Positions 12,501-27,500 of a DNA stretch of 64,000 nt are shown here, in pieces. A program made the position numbers and the translations under genes. The stretch's first letter is position 1, and each line of letters begins with the position of its first letter. The notes under the pieces were generated by a model. That model had not been told where the DNA came from and did not search any database. It worked only from the letters and a program-made list of their open reading frames with translations. Origin of the DNA: Bugulina stolonifera (lineage: Eukaryota > Bryozoa > Gymnolaemata > Cheilostomatida > Bugulidae); NCBI GenBank assembly GCA_935421135.1, contig OW285193.1, positions 15,672,099-15,736,098 of the forward strand, read 5' to 3'.

Positions 12501-15500
12501 ACATGTGCGGTGTAAAGGAAGATGAACACGTGTATGTATAATTATACAGGGAAATGTATATGGAGCAGTTTTATAGTAGCAGTATATATACATACAATAT
12601 ATACATGTAAATATATGTATACGCTGCTTGCAGGTAGTAAATTAACAAGGTGGAATATAATAAACATAACAAATATAGCAGTTCATGTGATGGCTTAGCC
12701 CCAATTCTAAATTGCTTATATGAAGTGCCAGAATTTTAAGGCAACTTCTTACCCCAAGTCCTACTAAATGGTCTAACAGTTTGCTCTAGTTGACATACCT
12801 CTAAACACTATTAAAAGGCATTACTAAGTTATTTTTATTTTGTAGTTTTCTTCTCTTTTGCAAAATTCTAATCTTTTTGAGAAGACAACTCCAAACAAAT
12901 ATGTACTTGCCTGTTGCCAGGAATAATTTATAATATAATATAACTATAACTAAAGTATATGAATAATATCTCTTTACAGTAGCAGGCCTAACAATGTAGA
13001 ACTTGCTACGTAAAAGCTTCACTGAGATTATAATGTTAACTATTACAGCAACATTGACCAACAAGATGTACAGGTACATGTATTGGCCAATCAATGACCA
13101 CTACCACAGCAAGGAGGTTAGCGTACATCTATGTTGACCAATCAATACCAACTAACATATATAACGTCTGTGTGTGATCAGAGGTCGGTGCCAACATACC
13201 TTCATACCAAACTCTACCATCACGTGTTTGTTGCTCTTCTTTAGAGTGGGAGGTAGAGGCTGAGCTCTCCCTGGTTCAGCTGGTATAATAAAAGTGTTCT
13301 CAGAGTATTTTTGAGTTATTTTCTCTTTCTCTTTCTCTAGACGTTTAGCCTCAGCTGCCGCCTTGTGTCGTGCTTTCTTATCCCTGCATAGTACTTATAG
13401 CCTTAGACAAGGTAGTAACAGAAACATATAATATAATGCACCATATTCAACATAAACTACGAACTATGTAAATTATACATTACACAAGTATAGTAGAATT
13501 CTTTTGCAAGAGAAAGTAGCATATGAACTAGTGAGGAATCTCAAAATTTGAATCGAACCCATATAATATTAGATATCAGAGGAGTATAAAGTTGGTGTAG
13601 AACATGATTGACAATAGAGGTTGCGTGTAGAATATCATAGGAGCACAGTACACGGGGCAGCTCTGACTACGGTAAGACAATATGGAACAGAACTCACATG
13701 AAGAACTCAGTAATACTGTCGTTAACCAGGCTGTAGGTGAACTTGAGATAGTGCTCAGCACTCAGTCCTGTATTCTGAAGGAGACCGTCAGCTATCTTAT
13801 CTAAACACTGTCTCATTTTAGACATGTCCCTGGCCTTGTGTATCATATCCAGCTTCTGGAACCAAGAGAAACGGAGAGAAATAGAGAGAATAAGTACAGC
13901 CTCGATCTATGTTATCACATTACGCTATCGTGTAAAGTGTTACACTTGTGGACATACACATAATAAAGATAAGTGGTCATGCGGTCTAAGTGGTCATGGA
14001 ATGGTTTCCACAGACGTATGTAAACCTCTCCGAAATGAGGGAGAATAGATTGATGGAATGAAAATGTTTGCAAAATAAAATATTTGTTGTAACTGCCAGT
14101 TTTGGTAGAACATTGGACTTTGGCATTGTTTCAGGGATCCACTCTATACAGCAACAATTAAATGGGTAATGTCAACCCAAGATAAAAAGTAATAACCAGA
14201 GGTGTATAGGAAACATTGCCACTGTTTCTATGGGAGGGGTCTGCACTGTACCTCTTTTATTGGCAGTAGAACCACGGCTATAGTGGGAGGCGTCACAAAC
14301 TTTGCAAGTAAACCAAAGAGTTCGTAATGCTGAGGTTTTCTCTTCTCTTTAGATGTGTCAAACTTATCAATGTCTTTGTCTTGACTAGATGAACCAAACA
14401 ACCCGCTCATGTTAATCTAGAAACACAGAGTAAAATTTATACTATCATAAATACCATTGCTAACACCACTACTGCTACTACTACTGCTACTACTACTACC
14501 ACTACTACTACTACTACTGCTACTACTATTACTGCTACTACTGCTACTGCTACTACTGCTACTACTACTGCTACTACTACTGCTACTACTACTACTACTA
14601 CTACTACTGCTACTACTACTGCTACTACTGCTACTACTGCTACTACTACTGCTACTACTACTGCTACTACTACTGCTACTACTACTGCTACTACTACTGC
14701 TACTACTACTGCTACTGCCACTACGTAGAAATAATAGAGTAAACGTAGATGCATGTGTAACTACATGCACACAGAGTCAAATACACAATTATATGCATGC
14801 ACAGAAATAAGGTAAATACAATTACAGAATCCAATAACTATGCATGTCCTACGACCGATATCGGGTATTACAAGTATGTTTGTTATTATAAATAACCCAG
14901 CATAAGTCGCTGTAGCTACATGACCGTATTACAAACTATTACATTGCATATCAAATATAGATACGTACACTGTATATCAAATACAAATACGTACACTGAC
15001 AAGGTTGTAGAGACAAGGTGTGAGATCTCCAGGTTTTATCATCTTGACATTCTGACTGAGTATATAGTGGAGGGAGTAAGCCAATACATTCACCTGATAA
15101 CCTAAAGTATACAGGTATTTACACTACATTCACCTGATAACCTAAAGTATACAGGTATTTACACTACATTCACCTGATAACCTAAAGTATACAGGTATTT
15201 ACAACACATTCATTTGATAACCTAAAGTATACAGGTATTTACAATACATTCATTTGATAACCTAAAGTATACAGGTACTTACGCTACATTCACCTGATAA
15301 CCTAAAGTATACAGGCATTTACACTATATTCACCTGATAACCTAAAGTATACAGGTATTTACACTACATTCACCTGATAACCTAAAGTATACAGGTATTT
15401 ACACTGCACACACACACACACCATAAACATGGACAGAGCGCACAGAGTGTGTAATATAGATGAACACACCACGTGGTACGTTAGTAATCATGATACTGTA

Positions 15501-18500
15501 CCTCTAACCAGAGTGGACTTGAGGTGGTCAGTGAGGGTGCCCATGTAGGACAGACCGAGACAACCAAGAATCTTAGCCAGAGTCTGTCTGGCAGCGTCTC
15601 GGATATCATCAGCTCTTGACTTGAGGAAATAGCATACCTTCATCAGTACACTGGAATCAAATTGCAGTAAGTAGAAATACATCCTTACAACGAGTATAGC
15701 AACCATAGCAACTAGCATACTAATTTGTATGTCTACGTACATGCACATCAACACCAACCTCGAAATATTTCTATTTTAAACTGAATAGAGTTGTCTTCCA
15801 TTCCTCAACAAAATGTGCATACAGTCTGTTATAGAGAATATTTCCTTTTACACTTTCAGCCTTACAAAGTAATGTTAACAGGAATACAGTAATGTTAAAT
15901 ATCTACAGCATCCCTTCCACCAGCTAGCCGTTACAACCACCAGCTCACCGCTACAACCACTACCAGCTCACCGTTACAACCACCACCAGCTCACCGTTAC
16001 AACCACCACCAGCTCACCGTTACAACCACCACCAGCTCACCGTTACAACCACCAGCTCACCGTTACAACCACCAGCTCACCGTTACAACCACCAGCTCAC
16101 CGTTACAACCACCAGCGCACCGTTACAACCACTACCAGCTCACCGTTACAACCACCACCAGCTCACCGTTACAACCACCAGCTCACTGTTACTACCACCA
16201 GCTCACCGCTACAACCACTACCAGCTCACCGTTACAACCACCACCAGCTCACCGTTACAACCACCACCAGCTCACCGTTACAACCACCAGCTCACTGTTA
16301 CTACCACCAGCTCACCTGGGTAAATGTCTCTCAAGTGTTGCTGTAGATATCTTCTGTAGAAGTTTAACTATGGCTATAGCTAGGGGTACTCTCTGTATTT
16401 CCTCCTGGTCAGGGTGTATCTACATATAACAAGAACACACAAGTGTAAAGTATAATATGTAGAAAGTAGGGAATGAAAACATGATAGAATGCGTAAATTA
16501 TAAAGTTCCATTCATCACAGAAATGGACACGCCATAGAAACAAACACACCATAGACATAGGCAAACCATAGATATATATGACCACACCATAGACATAGTA
16601 TATACTCACAGATATATATGACCACACCATGGACATAGTATATACTCATAGACATATATGACCACACCATAGACATAGTATATACTCATAGATATATATG
16701 ACCTCACCATAGATATATATGACCACACCATAGATATACATGTATATGACCACACCATGGACATATATGACCACACCATAGATATATATGACCACACCAT
16801 AGACATAGGCAAACCATAGATATATATGACCACACCATAGACATAGTATATACTCACGGTTTTGTTCTCCTTATGGAGGTCATCAGAAGAGGACTTCTTA
16901 CTCAGTACCTGGTGTAGCTGAGGGAGGATAGAACCAATGACATACGAGTGGATAGAGGTGGCCAGATCAGCTGGACACTTGACCACCGTGCAGAGGGAAC
17001 CTTCCAACTCTGATATGTGTTTTACCTCCTGGGTCTCTGAGTCCAGCTAGAACATACGGTGACATTGCACTTTATACTGAGTGATGGTGTCAAGTAATAA
17101 CTGTAGTATACAACCATGCAGATAGAACATTAATCCTAATAAAGACTAAAAGCATAAACATTAAAAGCATTATAATTTTACAACATTTCATTGCCAAGTT
17201 GGAAACAAATTTGGAGTTGCACTCTCACCAAACTTTGGAATTTCATTCAAGCAGAAAAGAAAACTCCCAAATGAGAAATCATTTTGAAATAAAAAATGTT
17301 TTGGAAAGAGCCAACTAGGCCGTTAGGGCAGATTACTCATCAGACATGGTGCAAATCAGATCCAATTGAAATGTGATTGAAAAGCAAGTGAGCACAACTC
17401 CACTAACATCAGTATGGTAGCACTTACATCAATTCCTTCATCCACGTCATCATTATTTGTTGTGTTCATGAGAACAGCCTCAGGTTCTACAAGCACAGAT
17501 GCACTAGCTATGGGGAGCTCGGTAGGCCTCTCACTATTAGATACAGTTGACTGGTCATCAGTCTTGTCCCTCTTGGCTACCACCTCATCAGTTGTGATCT
17601 CCTTGCCGATCTGAGCCTCCACATACTTACTGAGGGTCACGTCGTAGTGGAACGAGTCGAGGATGGTACATATTAACCTGTTTATAACAAGGAAAAGTCG
17701 TCCAATTATAGATGATAGTGTGATTTATGAGTACAGTGGAGAGGTGGAGGGTATACACGGCCTATAAGTATATTAGTCATATAATGTATGTCATAAGTGT
17801 AGGTATATTGTCAATACCTGACGGCCATTTTATTATTCTCTATTTTATTCAGCAGCGCGAGGGCGACTTTAAGCTGTGACTTGTAGGCGGACCAAGGGAG
17901 GTGCTTGCAAAGTGCTCCTACAGTGGCTATACATACATCTACCATAGCATTCTTCTTGTGGTAGTCTGTTTCATCCTGCACACAGAGTCATGTTGAAGTA
18001 CAAACATAGTAGAAAAATATACATGTACAACAATGGAATAGTATAGAGCAACAACTTAGTGTTTGTATGATGTATCACTAGACCAATACCTTGATGAATG
18101 AATAGACAAGTGGCAGCAGGTACTTGATCAGCGTTGCATTCTTCATCTGCACAGTGTCAAGGTGTCTCATCAACCTGTTTAGACCCTTCAACCTCTTTGA
18201 CACCTGAAACGGCAGAAGACAATGTAACGTCGATGATCTAACCAAATAGACAAGAAATGTATACATCTGCATCAGCATTCTTCATGGTAACAGAAGTTAG
18301 GAACGTGGCGTTATGAAGTCAAGAAAAATACCTGGATGTGTTTGATATTCTCCCAGAAGTCATCCTCTATGTTGTCATCATTAGCCAGTCCGGCCATGTC
18401 TGAGTAGAGGTCAGGTCTGGAGTTTACCATGTCTCTCAGAATAGCCAGAAACTCTGCCCTGAACCAGGTAGATGTTGAATTGATATAGACATGCATGCTA

Positions 18501-21500
18501 TGGTATGGTTGTGCATAGGTGTATGATAATCTACTCTGATACATTGTATATTTATGTACATGTACACATCAACCTATTAATTTATGTACATAAATATATG
18601 AGTAGCAATGTTTACGAGAAAGTGGTATTTCTGTCATGTGAAACAATATCTCCAACTATAATAGTTTCTACAGGTTTGTAGCTATAGAGAAACTCCAAAC
18701 ATAGTTTTACAGAAGGTTCAATTACACAATTTTACCAAATAAGGCTCATTCATATCTTAAATATTACAATGTTTATAGTGTTTGGTGTGGGAGGGCATCA
18801 ACCAGAGTGTTGTAAAGAGTGTCCACTGACCTTACAGTGTCTTGTCTAAGTTGTATACCAATCCTGACTAGTGGTACAAGGTGGTTGTTAATACATGTTT
18901 CATAATGTATTGGTGGCATCTTCTTAACAACTGTCTGCAGTGCGGCAGCCGAGCTATCCCTCAGTGCCATGTCATCAACCTATGATTGCATGGCAACAAC
19001 TGGTAACAGGTTCATATACACACCACAACTATTTCATTTTATTGAAATATATAAATGATGTATGCAATCATATAACTGGTTGACTCAATGCACAATGCCG
19101 TAACAGTTGGTTTAGGTAAAATCAACATTTATTTAATAATGTCTACCAATAGTGATGTAGTATCAATACACATATAGTCAGTAATGATGTCTTATATATT
19201 TCACTTACGTATCTCAGAGTAAAGTAAGAATTGTGTATGATAGCTACGATGAGAGGAAGGGGGCATTTCTCATAGTCCCACCATATTATCTCCCTGTAGG
19301 ACCCCAGTCTACTGTCATAGTCGGGCTCCTCTATACGGTTTCTATCAAAGGCATTCACCTGGTGAACAGTGAAAAAATAGTAGAGTATAATTAGCACAAC
19401 ATTCCAGCACCATAATAAAAGCATGGGGGCACTACCTCCTCTATGGTAAGTAACATTGGATGAAGGTAAATCATAGCCAAAATACGAATGCAAAAGATAG
19501 TCAGTTAATGTGGAGATAACTCCTATTAATTGTATTTCATAAGAAAGCGGCATTCAAGTTCCAGGTCAACTTTTCATTGTTATGACTGCCTAAATGAACA
19601 CTTTGAGCAGCTCTACAACAGTTACTAAGTTGACCTAGTTTGACGACAGGAAGTTGTGACCTACATTATATCATGGTATATTACACACCTCCCTAACAAA
19701 CTCTGCTACTTCCTTACAGTCTTTGCTGAGATCTGCGAGAGACTCAAACATCTTCACCATCTCCATCCTCACCAGTCTCTGGGTGAGGGTAGAGCAGAGT
19801 AGCACCAGTTTACTGAAATATCAAGTCGTTATAGAGATGGTGATAGAATACAGCAAGAGCTGATACAACAGTATGAAACAGAAATAATAATTATATTTCA
19901 TTAAAACTATATCTAAAACTAAATAGATACAGTGCATTCACTTCACAGAACAGAACAATCATCCAATTCGGCTTCAAGTTTAGAATAATTGAATAAGATA
20001 ATAAACAAGAAAAGACAACACTAATATATGGTTGTGTGAACTTGCTTACCACAGCTGTTTATCAACATTATGGGATTTCCTAGCCAGAGAGCCTAAGGTT
20101 CTAATAATTCCACACTGTACGTCTTCAGAGAGACGTGATGAGCCGCCCGTAAGGAAAGGGAGCAATTGCGAGAGAAGGGCATCGCACAACTCTGGGGCAT
20201 CAACATACTGACTACACCTGTGACATCATAAAAGAATAACCAATCAAGTTATGGTGACCGTGTCATAACATTATCTAAATATTTACAATAAATGATTCTA
20301 AGACCAAAGAAGAAGTAGGGAGGGAATCGATTCACTTACACTGATAGAATACCTAGCTCCTTCATCGGGAAGGCAGACTGGTTAGTTCCTCTAATAGTAG
20401 CCTTAGAAACTCTGTCTTTAATGTAGCTAATGATGACAGAGAGATGGGGGATGAGCATACCCACCTCATAACTACCAGCTACAAATAGATTAGCATGTGT
20501 GAACCCAAACAGTACACCACATGAATAAACTAGAAATTGGTGTTGCCCGAAAAAAATGTGAGGGTTTGCTGACCGTGTGGCATATCACATAACATGATTA
20601 ACAAGAACTTACATACACATAGACATAATACATGTATGTAGAAGTACACACCACAGAAGCTATACGAATATACACATATACAAAAGCACATAAATTGCAC
20701 TATAATAAGAGAAGATAACTCCCAAATGTTTAACTAACTGAACATACCAGAGTCATCGACATTTACAATCTCTCCCACGGGTACTACTTGAGCGTCATCC
20801 GACTCCATAGCTGTAGAAGCCGTGGAACAGAAGTCTAGAATGTTCTCTACTATGTCCATGATTGCAGAGCCTACTGACAGCTTTGATAATGGAGATGCTA
20901 GTAGTTTTATTACAGCACCGAGGGGATACTCAGAGCTGAGGGGGTTGGTCTTCAGCAGCAGAGGTAGATACCTGCAGTTACAAAGGATAAGTGAACATGA
21001 GACGGAAATAAAGTAGTGGTAGCAGAGAAAAACCTGCATCATCCAGGGCATTGGTGACACAGCGTCCGTTCATCAGAGTTGTAATACACACGCCTAAAGC
21101 GGGGCGTTCGAAATATGATAGTAATTACCTTCTATAGCTAGACCAGGTGTGTATGAGCTTGAGGAGGGCTGTAGGGGCTGAGGTGCCCTCAGTGGGTAGC
21201 CGGCAGAGCTGAGGCCACACAGAAACATCAAACATACGATTTACTTCAGCCTCAGAGAAAGAGTAGTCTGTATTTTTCTCCATAAACTGCAAACATAAAA
21301 GAAAATGCCAAACGGTTAAGTATTGCAGAAAGAGAGTACCAGTTCAGTACAAATATAAGTATGATAACCTATCACGTGGACAGGGTGTTAACAGACAGTA
21401 GTGGTGCTACTTGAACTTACCTGAGAAAGACACTTGATAGCTGTCTGACGTGCAGTTTTCATGCTGTTAATTGTCTTGTTATTTATTTCCTCTCTCCTCT

Positions 21501-24500
21501 TGTCCAATAGGAAAGCAGCATAGTCAATCAAACTGAGCTATAAAGACCAACGGAGAGAATAAAATAAATAAACACCCTGTAGGTGCTCAGGTATATTCTA
21601 GAATAACTTAGGTGACAAACATACTTGACCCAAATCAATCACAGCCATCGTAAGATGATTGATAAACTGCCCAAACTGCTACTCACCAACAAATGCAGGA
21701 GTCTACCAAGATGTGATGTCATAAGATGACTTAGTTTATCCATCACCATGACAACGGTACTGAGCACGCCAAGAACTCTTCTAGGAGGCGTGGCCTTGGT
21801 TAAATCTAGAGATGTTACATATTCTGCAAGGACAATATCAGAAAATGGTAGTGCACCTTATAGCCACATGTACGGTACATCCAAATGATAAGAGCAAAAG
21901 AATTTAGTCTACATAAGGACTTCAATAAATGCAAATCATCGACACATTCTTTGTTTAACCGACATGTCGACGTTTTATTGGTTGAAACATTCAACTTACC
22001 AGGTTGAAGTAGAGGAATGAATGGTTCTGATATCAGGTCTAGAAGGATAGCTAGCTCTTCCTCTCGACACCCGGCAAGGAAAGAGAGGACTATAGTCCTT
22101 CTGATGTCACTCTTGCCTCCTCGTCCCTTGGTCTCTTTCCCGGTGGAGTGCAGCATACGACCTGTGCATAACCACCATCACAATGTAGAATAATCCAACT
22201 TACAGACCCATAATGCACCATTGACGTTACAGCGTTTAGTTGTACACACAGATTCAATAAATTGACAGTTTAGTACAAGTTCAACAAGTAATTTAGGTTG
22301 CTGGTTGTCATATTTTTATTGGACAATACCTGTAATGTAATAATAAAGTAGTCGCGAAAAAACACGGTATCGAACATCACGTTCAGAAAGAGCTAGGCAA
22401 TTGCAAGTGTGGATCAGTTTACATGTAGGTATCACCTTACCATGGACATGAGTAGGGATTATACAGTACAGGTATCACCTTACTGTAGACATGAGTAGGG
22501 ATTATACAGTACAGGTATCACTTTACTGTGGCCATGAATAGGGATTATACAGTACAGGTATCACCTCACTGTAGACATGAGTAGGGATCATACAGTACAG
22601 GTATCACCTTACTGTAGACATGAGTAGGGATTATACAGTATAGGTATCGCCTTACCGTACAGAATTCTGATGAGGACAGACATGACAGCCGGCCGGTCTT
22701 CTTCCTTGACAATACTACTTTCAGAGTCGATACTGAACATGGTCAACTCTGTACGGAATGTGTTATCATTGAGAAGTCTCTCAAAGTTCTCATGGTATGC
22801 CATCAGCTGCTTCTTCTTGTATGTCATCAAGCACTTGAGTACCACCTGATAGCATGACAGTCATGTGAGAACAGGTGAGTGATACAATATAGCAAGTGAG
22901 AACAGGTGAGTGATACAATATAGCAAGTGAGAGCCGGTGAGTGGTACAATATAGCAAGTGACAACTGGTAAGCAATGAAGTAAGTCAAGTGAGGATAGGT
23001 GATCCTGTATGACAAGTGAAAACAGGTGAGTGATACAACATAACATGTGAGAACAGGTGAGTGATACAATATAACATGTGAGAGCCGGTAAGCAATGAAG
23101 TAAGTCAAATAAGGATAGATGAGTGATCCTGCATGACAAGTGAACACAAATGCTTATGGGGAAAGCATAAGTACAAGTACAGAAATGAAATAATGCAGTA
23201 GCTGACAAATATGTCATAATTTTGTTCAAAAATTATATTTTCTTTGATTAGTTTTGAAGTTATGTTTTCTTGATCTGCTAGAATAAGGAAACAATAGGGT
23301 AAGCTGTAGCTTGTTTCAAGGCTTTTCCCTAGCTTATATGTACTTAGCTAGCCCACAACTAGACTACCACAGTAGTCATCCCTTCCTCTATACCATGGCC
23401 ACGTGATTATTGTTAACCCAAAGTAGCATCATGTATGATAGAGGGTTACTACATCTACCTAGAGATCAATTACCTGTTGAATACCCATGTCTCTGTGAAG
23501 CAAGAGGTCATTGTACAGCTTATGAAGCCTCGACTCTTGACTAATTTTAGCAGGGTGGCGGAATTTAGAGAAGAGGTTGAGCTTTGTGATGAATGTCTGG
23601 TAGATGACTTTGGTCCTCTTCTTCTTCTGATCCGTGTTTGATTCTGCAGTATCTGCCTATTACATTATACCAACAACAGTTATTAGTCTAATATCAATGT
23701 AATATCAACAACCATTGGTCCAATATTAATGTAATATTGCAATATATTGAAATGTTTTAAGATAGATGTTAAGAGTATTCCATACTGTCAACCATGCTAA
23801 GACATTAAAAAAGAACAAGCAAAGCTATACAGAGTAGATAACTCTGCGTCAGCAACACCTACTTTGGACTCCTGCTGTTGCTCCGTGACATCATCAGACT
23901 CCATAAGATCTACACTCTGTTTGTTACTACTGGTCCGTCTGCTGATATCCTCCGTTGGAGCATCGTAGAACTCAGCAATATAATATTCATTCCTACAGTA
24001 TAAGGGAGCCATTGATAGTCACACATGCACACTTCTGCCTACGCTATAAGTAAGCTACATAATAACATATGAACGCCTCTCATGAGTGGAATTCACTGCA
24101 GACTCATTATTAAGGTATTTAATAACTTGCTCCTCAGCCAAAGCACCAGGTTATATAACAAGATAAATTGAGTAAATAAGTCACATGCTCTAGTTATGGG
24201 ACTATTCACCCCATGAGTGAACCTAATGACATCACAATCATGACAGGGTCTGTACATATTACTTGGACATCTCATATTCCCTCTTTTAGTCTATCGCAAG
24301 TCTAATAATAAACCAATTTAAATGTGACAGGAACAGCCAGTTGTGAAGATTTACTTACTCCAGGAAATGGAAAAACAGCTCAACTATAGCCTTGGAGTTC
24401 TGTTCACACTTGTTGGGGAACTCCAGCATGGCCTTCCACAACAACTGCCTATAGTTATGGTGATCCACTCTATCTTCAGCAGTAGTTATCTCCTCATCAC

Positions 24501-27500
24501 AAGTAGAAGTGAATAGTTCTAAGAGAGAGGACAACTCCTCACACTCTGTATTAGAGTCACTACTAGTACTACCTACAGCTAGTAACAAATATGTATAGAA
24601 TGTTATAGTGAGCAGTCAGTAATATGCACTAAACATGTAACAAGAATCTTCATAATACATGTTATAATGCTTCGAATTCCTACAAGGGAGTTGCCTTCTC
24701 TTTATATTGTAACTTGTCAGCTTTCAACCCAAACCCCAGTCACAACATGCAGACTTACACTAGTACATATTTAGTAACTGTTAATTCCTGCCAGAGCATA
24801 CAGTGGATTAAGTACTATGATGTAATAGCAATATTCACACAGTGCAGTGTTTAATAAAGAGAGATTATGGATATTGCGAGAAATATGGAAATGGTCCAAT
24901 TCCGTATTTTGACATCGACACATCAAGTCATAAATATACGAGCCCTTCTACTACATGAAGGCTTTTATAATATAACACTTACAAGATTCACAGCAGTTGG
25001 CGGATGCTGTGCGTAGTACATTTCCATAGCAACTCCACAACACCTTCTTATTCAATGCTTTGCCATGGCTTTCAATAAGTGTGATAGTCTCTGGCCAGAG
25101 CATTGAAAAGTTAACATATAATATGGATGTGAGGTATCTTAGAGGGACATCATTCAGCGTCCCGTCTTCTGGCAAATGCTGATTGATAAGATTATAGTCT
25201 AACTGTCTCAGTAGCCTCAACTTCTCCCTAGAAAAACGAAGTGTGTTGTGAATATAGATAGAATGGGTACATACATATTACAGTGGTTCGTATTGACATA
25301 CTGCTTACAAATAGATATAATACTGGGAAGGTGGCCCACTGAATTCATGATCATCATTTTGAAGACAACGTAATTGTTGAATAACATCAAAATCACAGAT
25401 CATGAGAGGAACACATATTTACATAACTCTATGTGCAGAGTACAAAGTGATACGAAACAAATATCCATCTAGACCAACATAATGTGTGGCTATGGAAAGT
25501 GTTGACAATTACCTGTAGTTCTCTAGTGTAGCCTTCTGTTCCTCAGACTTCAAGCAGACAGTGAACACTCCGTCCCTAACTTCACCTGTGGACTGAGTAT
25601 CCTCTGAGGCTACAGATGAGGCAGAAGTTGGGAAGATTGAGAGTATTCTTAAAGTGAGACGGCGGACCTGTGAGAATGGAGTAACATGAGTTACAACAAT
25701 TATCTATTTCATAAACCATTCCCTGCACTACAGGCATGTAACAGTTCAATTGATGTGAAAATAGCAAAGTCTGTCTATTAATCTATGAGACAAATTAGTT
25801 CAGGCTTTTGCCAATAAATGAGATGTTACACACAGGTTGACACATTAACCAATGAGCGAACAGCAACATACAACACAAGCCAGTCAGTAAATCGCAATAG
25901 ACTAAATAAGCCAATGAGGAGTTAGTACCTGTGAGTTGTGTGAGCTGATGTTATTCTTTAGTAGAGGGTAGATGGAGGTGAATCTCTCATGGGTAAGCAG
26001 AGTAGAGCTATCAGTGTGATGGTAGGTGAGGTATAGAGAGCACATCTTTAGAATAGTTTCCTGTGTTGGGTACTTCCTGTCATGTAAAACCATATAATAT
26101 CATTAGTTGGACGGTCCCAGCATTTTTTGGATTATATCCGCATGCAAAGTAAAGTAAATACAGAATCATGTGTCATTGGACATAACCATGCCCGATGATA
26201 CAAGATGACCTGGAGTAAAATTGGGATCAACACAGTAAGAATACAACATCTGGGTTACATGAAACAGTGTAGTATTATATTGACAGCGATTAGCTTAGAG
26301 TTAAGTGGCTACTTACTCGACAAGCCCAAATATGGGTATGTCACATGACCAACCAGGTTCACACACCCATAGCAGTGTCTGTAAACACTGACAAGCTACT
26401 GCTGCCATCTTGTAGCTGTAAGAGCTCTCATTGGACAATAACTGCTGACCTAGCCTGTGGAGCAGATCCTCAAGTGGCTGTTGACACTTCTCCTGTATTG
26501 AACGTAATATGAGTACTTGATATTGTACATGTAAGTACATAATATATATACTTAAACATGCACACTGTTGCTTAGATGTTATACATGTCATAAAATGTCA
26601 TGAAAACAAATACATATTACACTTCGGTTTTCTGCTAGCGAAAGAGCGACAGCCTATTTTATTCAATAATTATATAATACTGTTCATAAATTCAAGGTAC
26701 ACTAGATTTAAAGTTTCATGGGACGGTGCAATTGAATATAGACATGATTCACCATGCCAAGCAGTGTATATGGCCATGTACTACATTTGCATTATAATTA
26801 TTATACCTAATGAAATCTATCGGTGTGTTCATATTACGTAGAGCAGCACATTGATTAAAATATGGGTCTAAAAGGTGTTCCAGTCAGCAGTGGACAACCT
26901 TAGACAGTACCTAAAATAGTGACATCATTTAATAGTAAATAGACGGTACCTTAGTAATAGATGTGTAGTGAGGTATTACAACTAGAGTAGCCCACAAATA
27001 CTCCAGATTTATATCTTCTTCCACTAGTGACTTGAGTAAACACTTCTCGATATGCTCACTATAATAATTTTATAGTGATAAGCCATGCAAGTGTCACTTC
27101 ATATAATATATACATATGTTATAACAAACAGATATCTAAAGATTTCACAAATACTGTACAATCAATTTTCGATGGATGAAACAGTCCTTAGATTGTGTCA
27201 CCTATACATACATTGTAGTTGTACAAGTAGTGTCAAGGCAATGCATTTAGAATGCGCGAGTTTTCAATAAGGGCCTACTAAAGACAGCTGAGTCATTTCC
27301 CCCGAGTAGCTCAGAGCTTGATTTAATAGCTAAGGTACGTAATGAACATCAGTGCGCAGATTCGGTTTGTCCTGAATAAAAATTTACACATGATAACAAA
27401 TTGGAAAAAAATATGGGAAATGGGCATGTTTACTCATCAACAACAGTCAGTATTTGACAATATTCGAGAACAGTAACACATCATTGAGGAGATTATATAA

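Larger units (their letters stand above)
3554..20217 (-). other. UTP20: UTP20 exons 28-54, coordinates
   Basis: Exons: 28 19689-19812; 29 19209-19358; 30 18831-18979; 31 18332-18458; 32 18090-18203; 33 17818-17975; 34 17428-17677; 35 16858-17046; 36 16316-16419; 37 15502-15650; 38 14995-15101; 39 14252-14416; 40 13698-13855; 41 13200-13383; 42 12322-12487; 43 11909-12033; 44 11442-11573; 45 10957-11067; 46 10133-10282; 47 9540-9857; 48 9160-9277; 49 8661-8953; 50 5263-5335; 51 4879-5087; 52 4416-4542; 53 3865-4013; 54 3554-3712. Exon 30 must use the GTCAGT donor rather than the GTAAG five bases earlier, because only that choice keeps phase into exon 31. Exon 38 must begin at TTTAG/GTTATC, which restores the conserved RGYQVNVL junction. 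Confidence 0.88.

Noticed and set aside
14417..14810. Long poly-Ser, poly-Val/Ala and poly-Leu ORFs on both strands
   Set aside because: They are translations of a CTA/CTG trinucleotide repeat in an intron of UTP20, open in several frames at once.
16409..16850. Tyr/Val/Trp-rich repeat protein
   Set aside because: It is satellite sequence downstream of the exon 35 donor; the donor and phase show it is intron.
22790..23229. Three overlapping minus-strand ORFs with repeated SLTCSH-like words
   Set aside because: They run through the 31-base minisatellite and only the part in exon 20 is coding, in the UTP20 frame.
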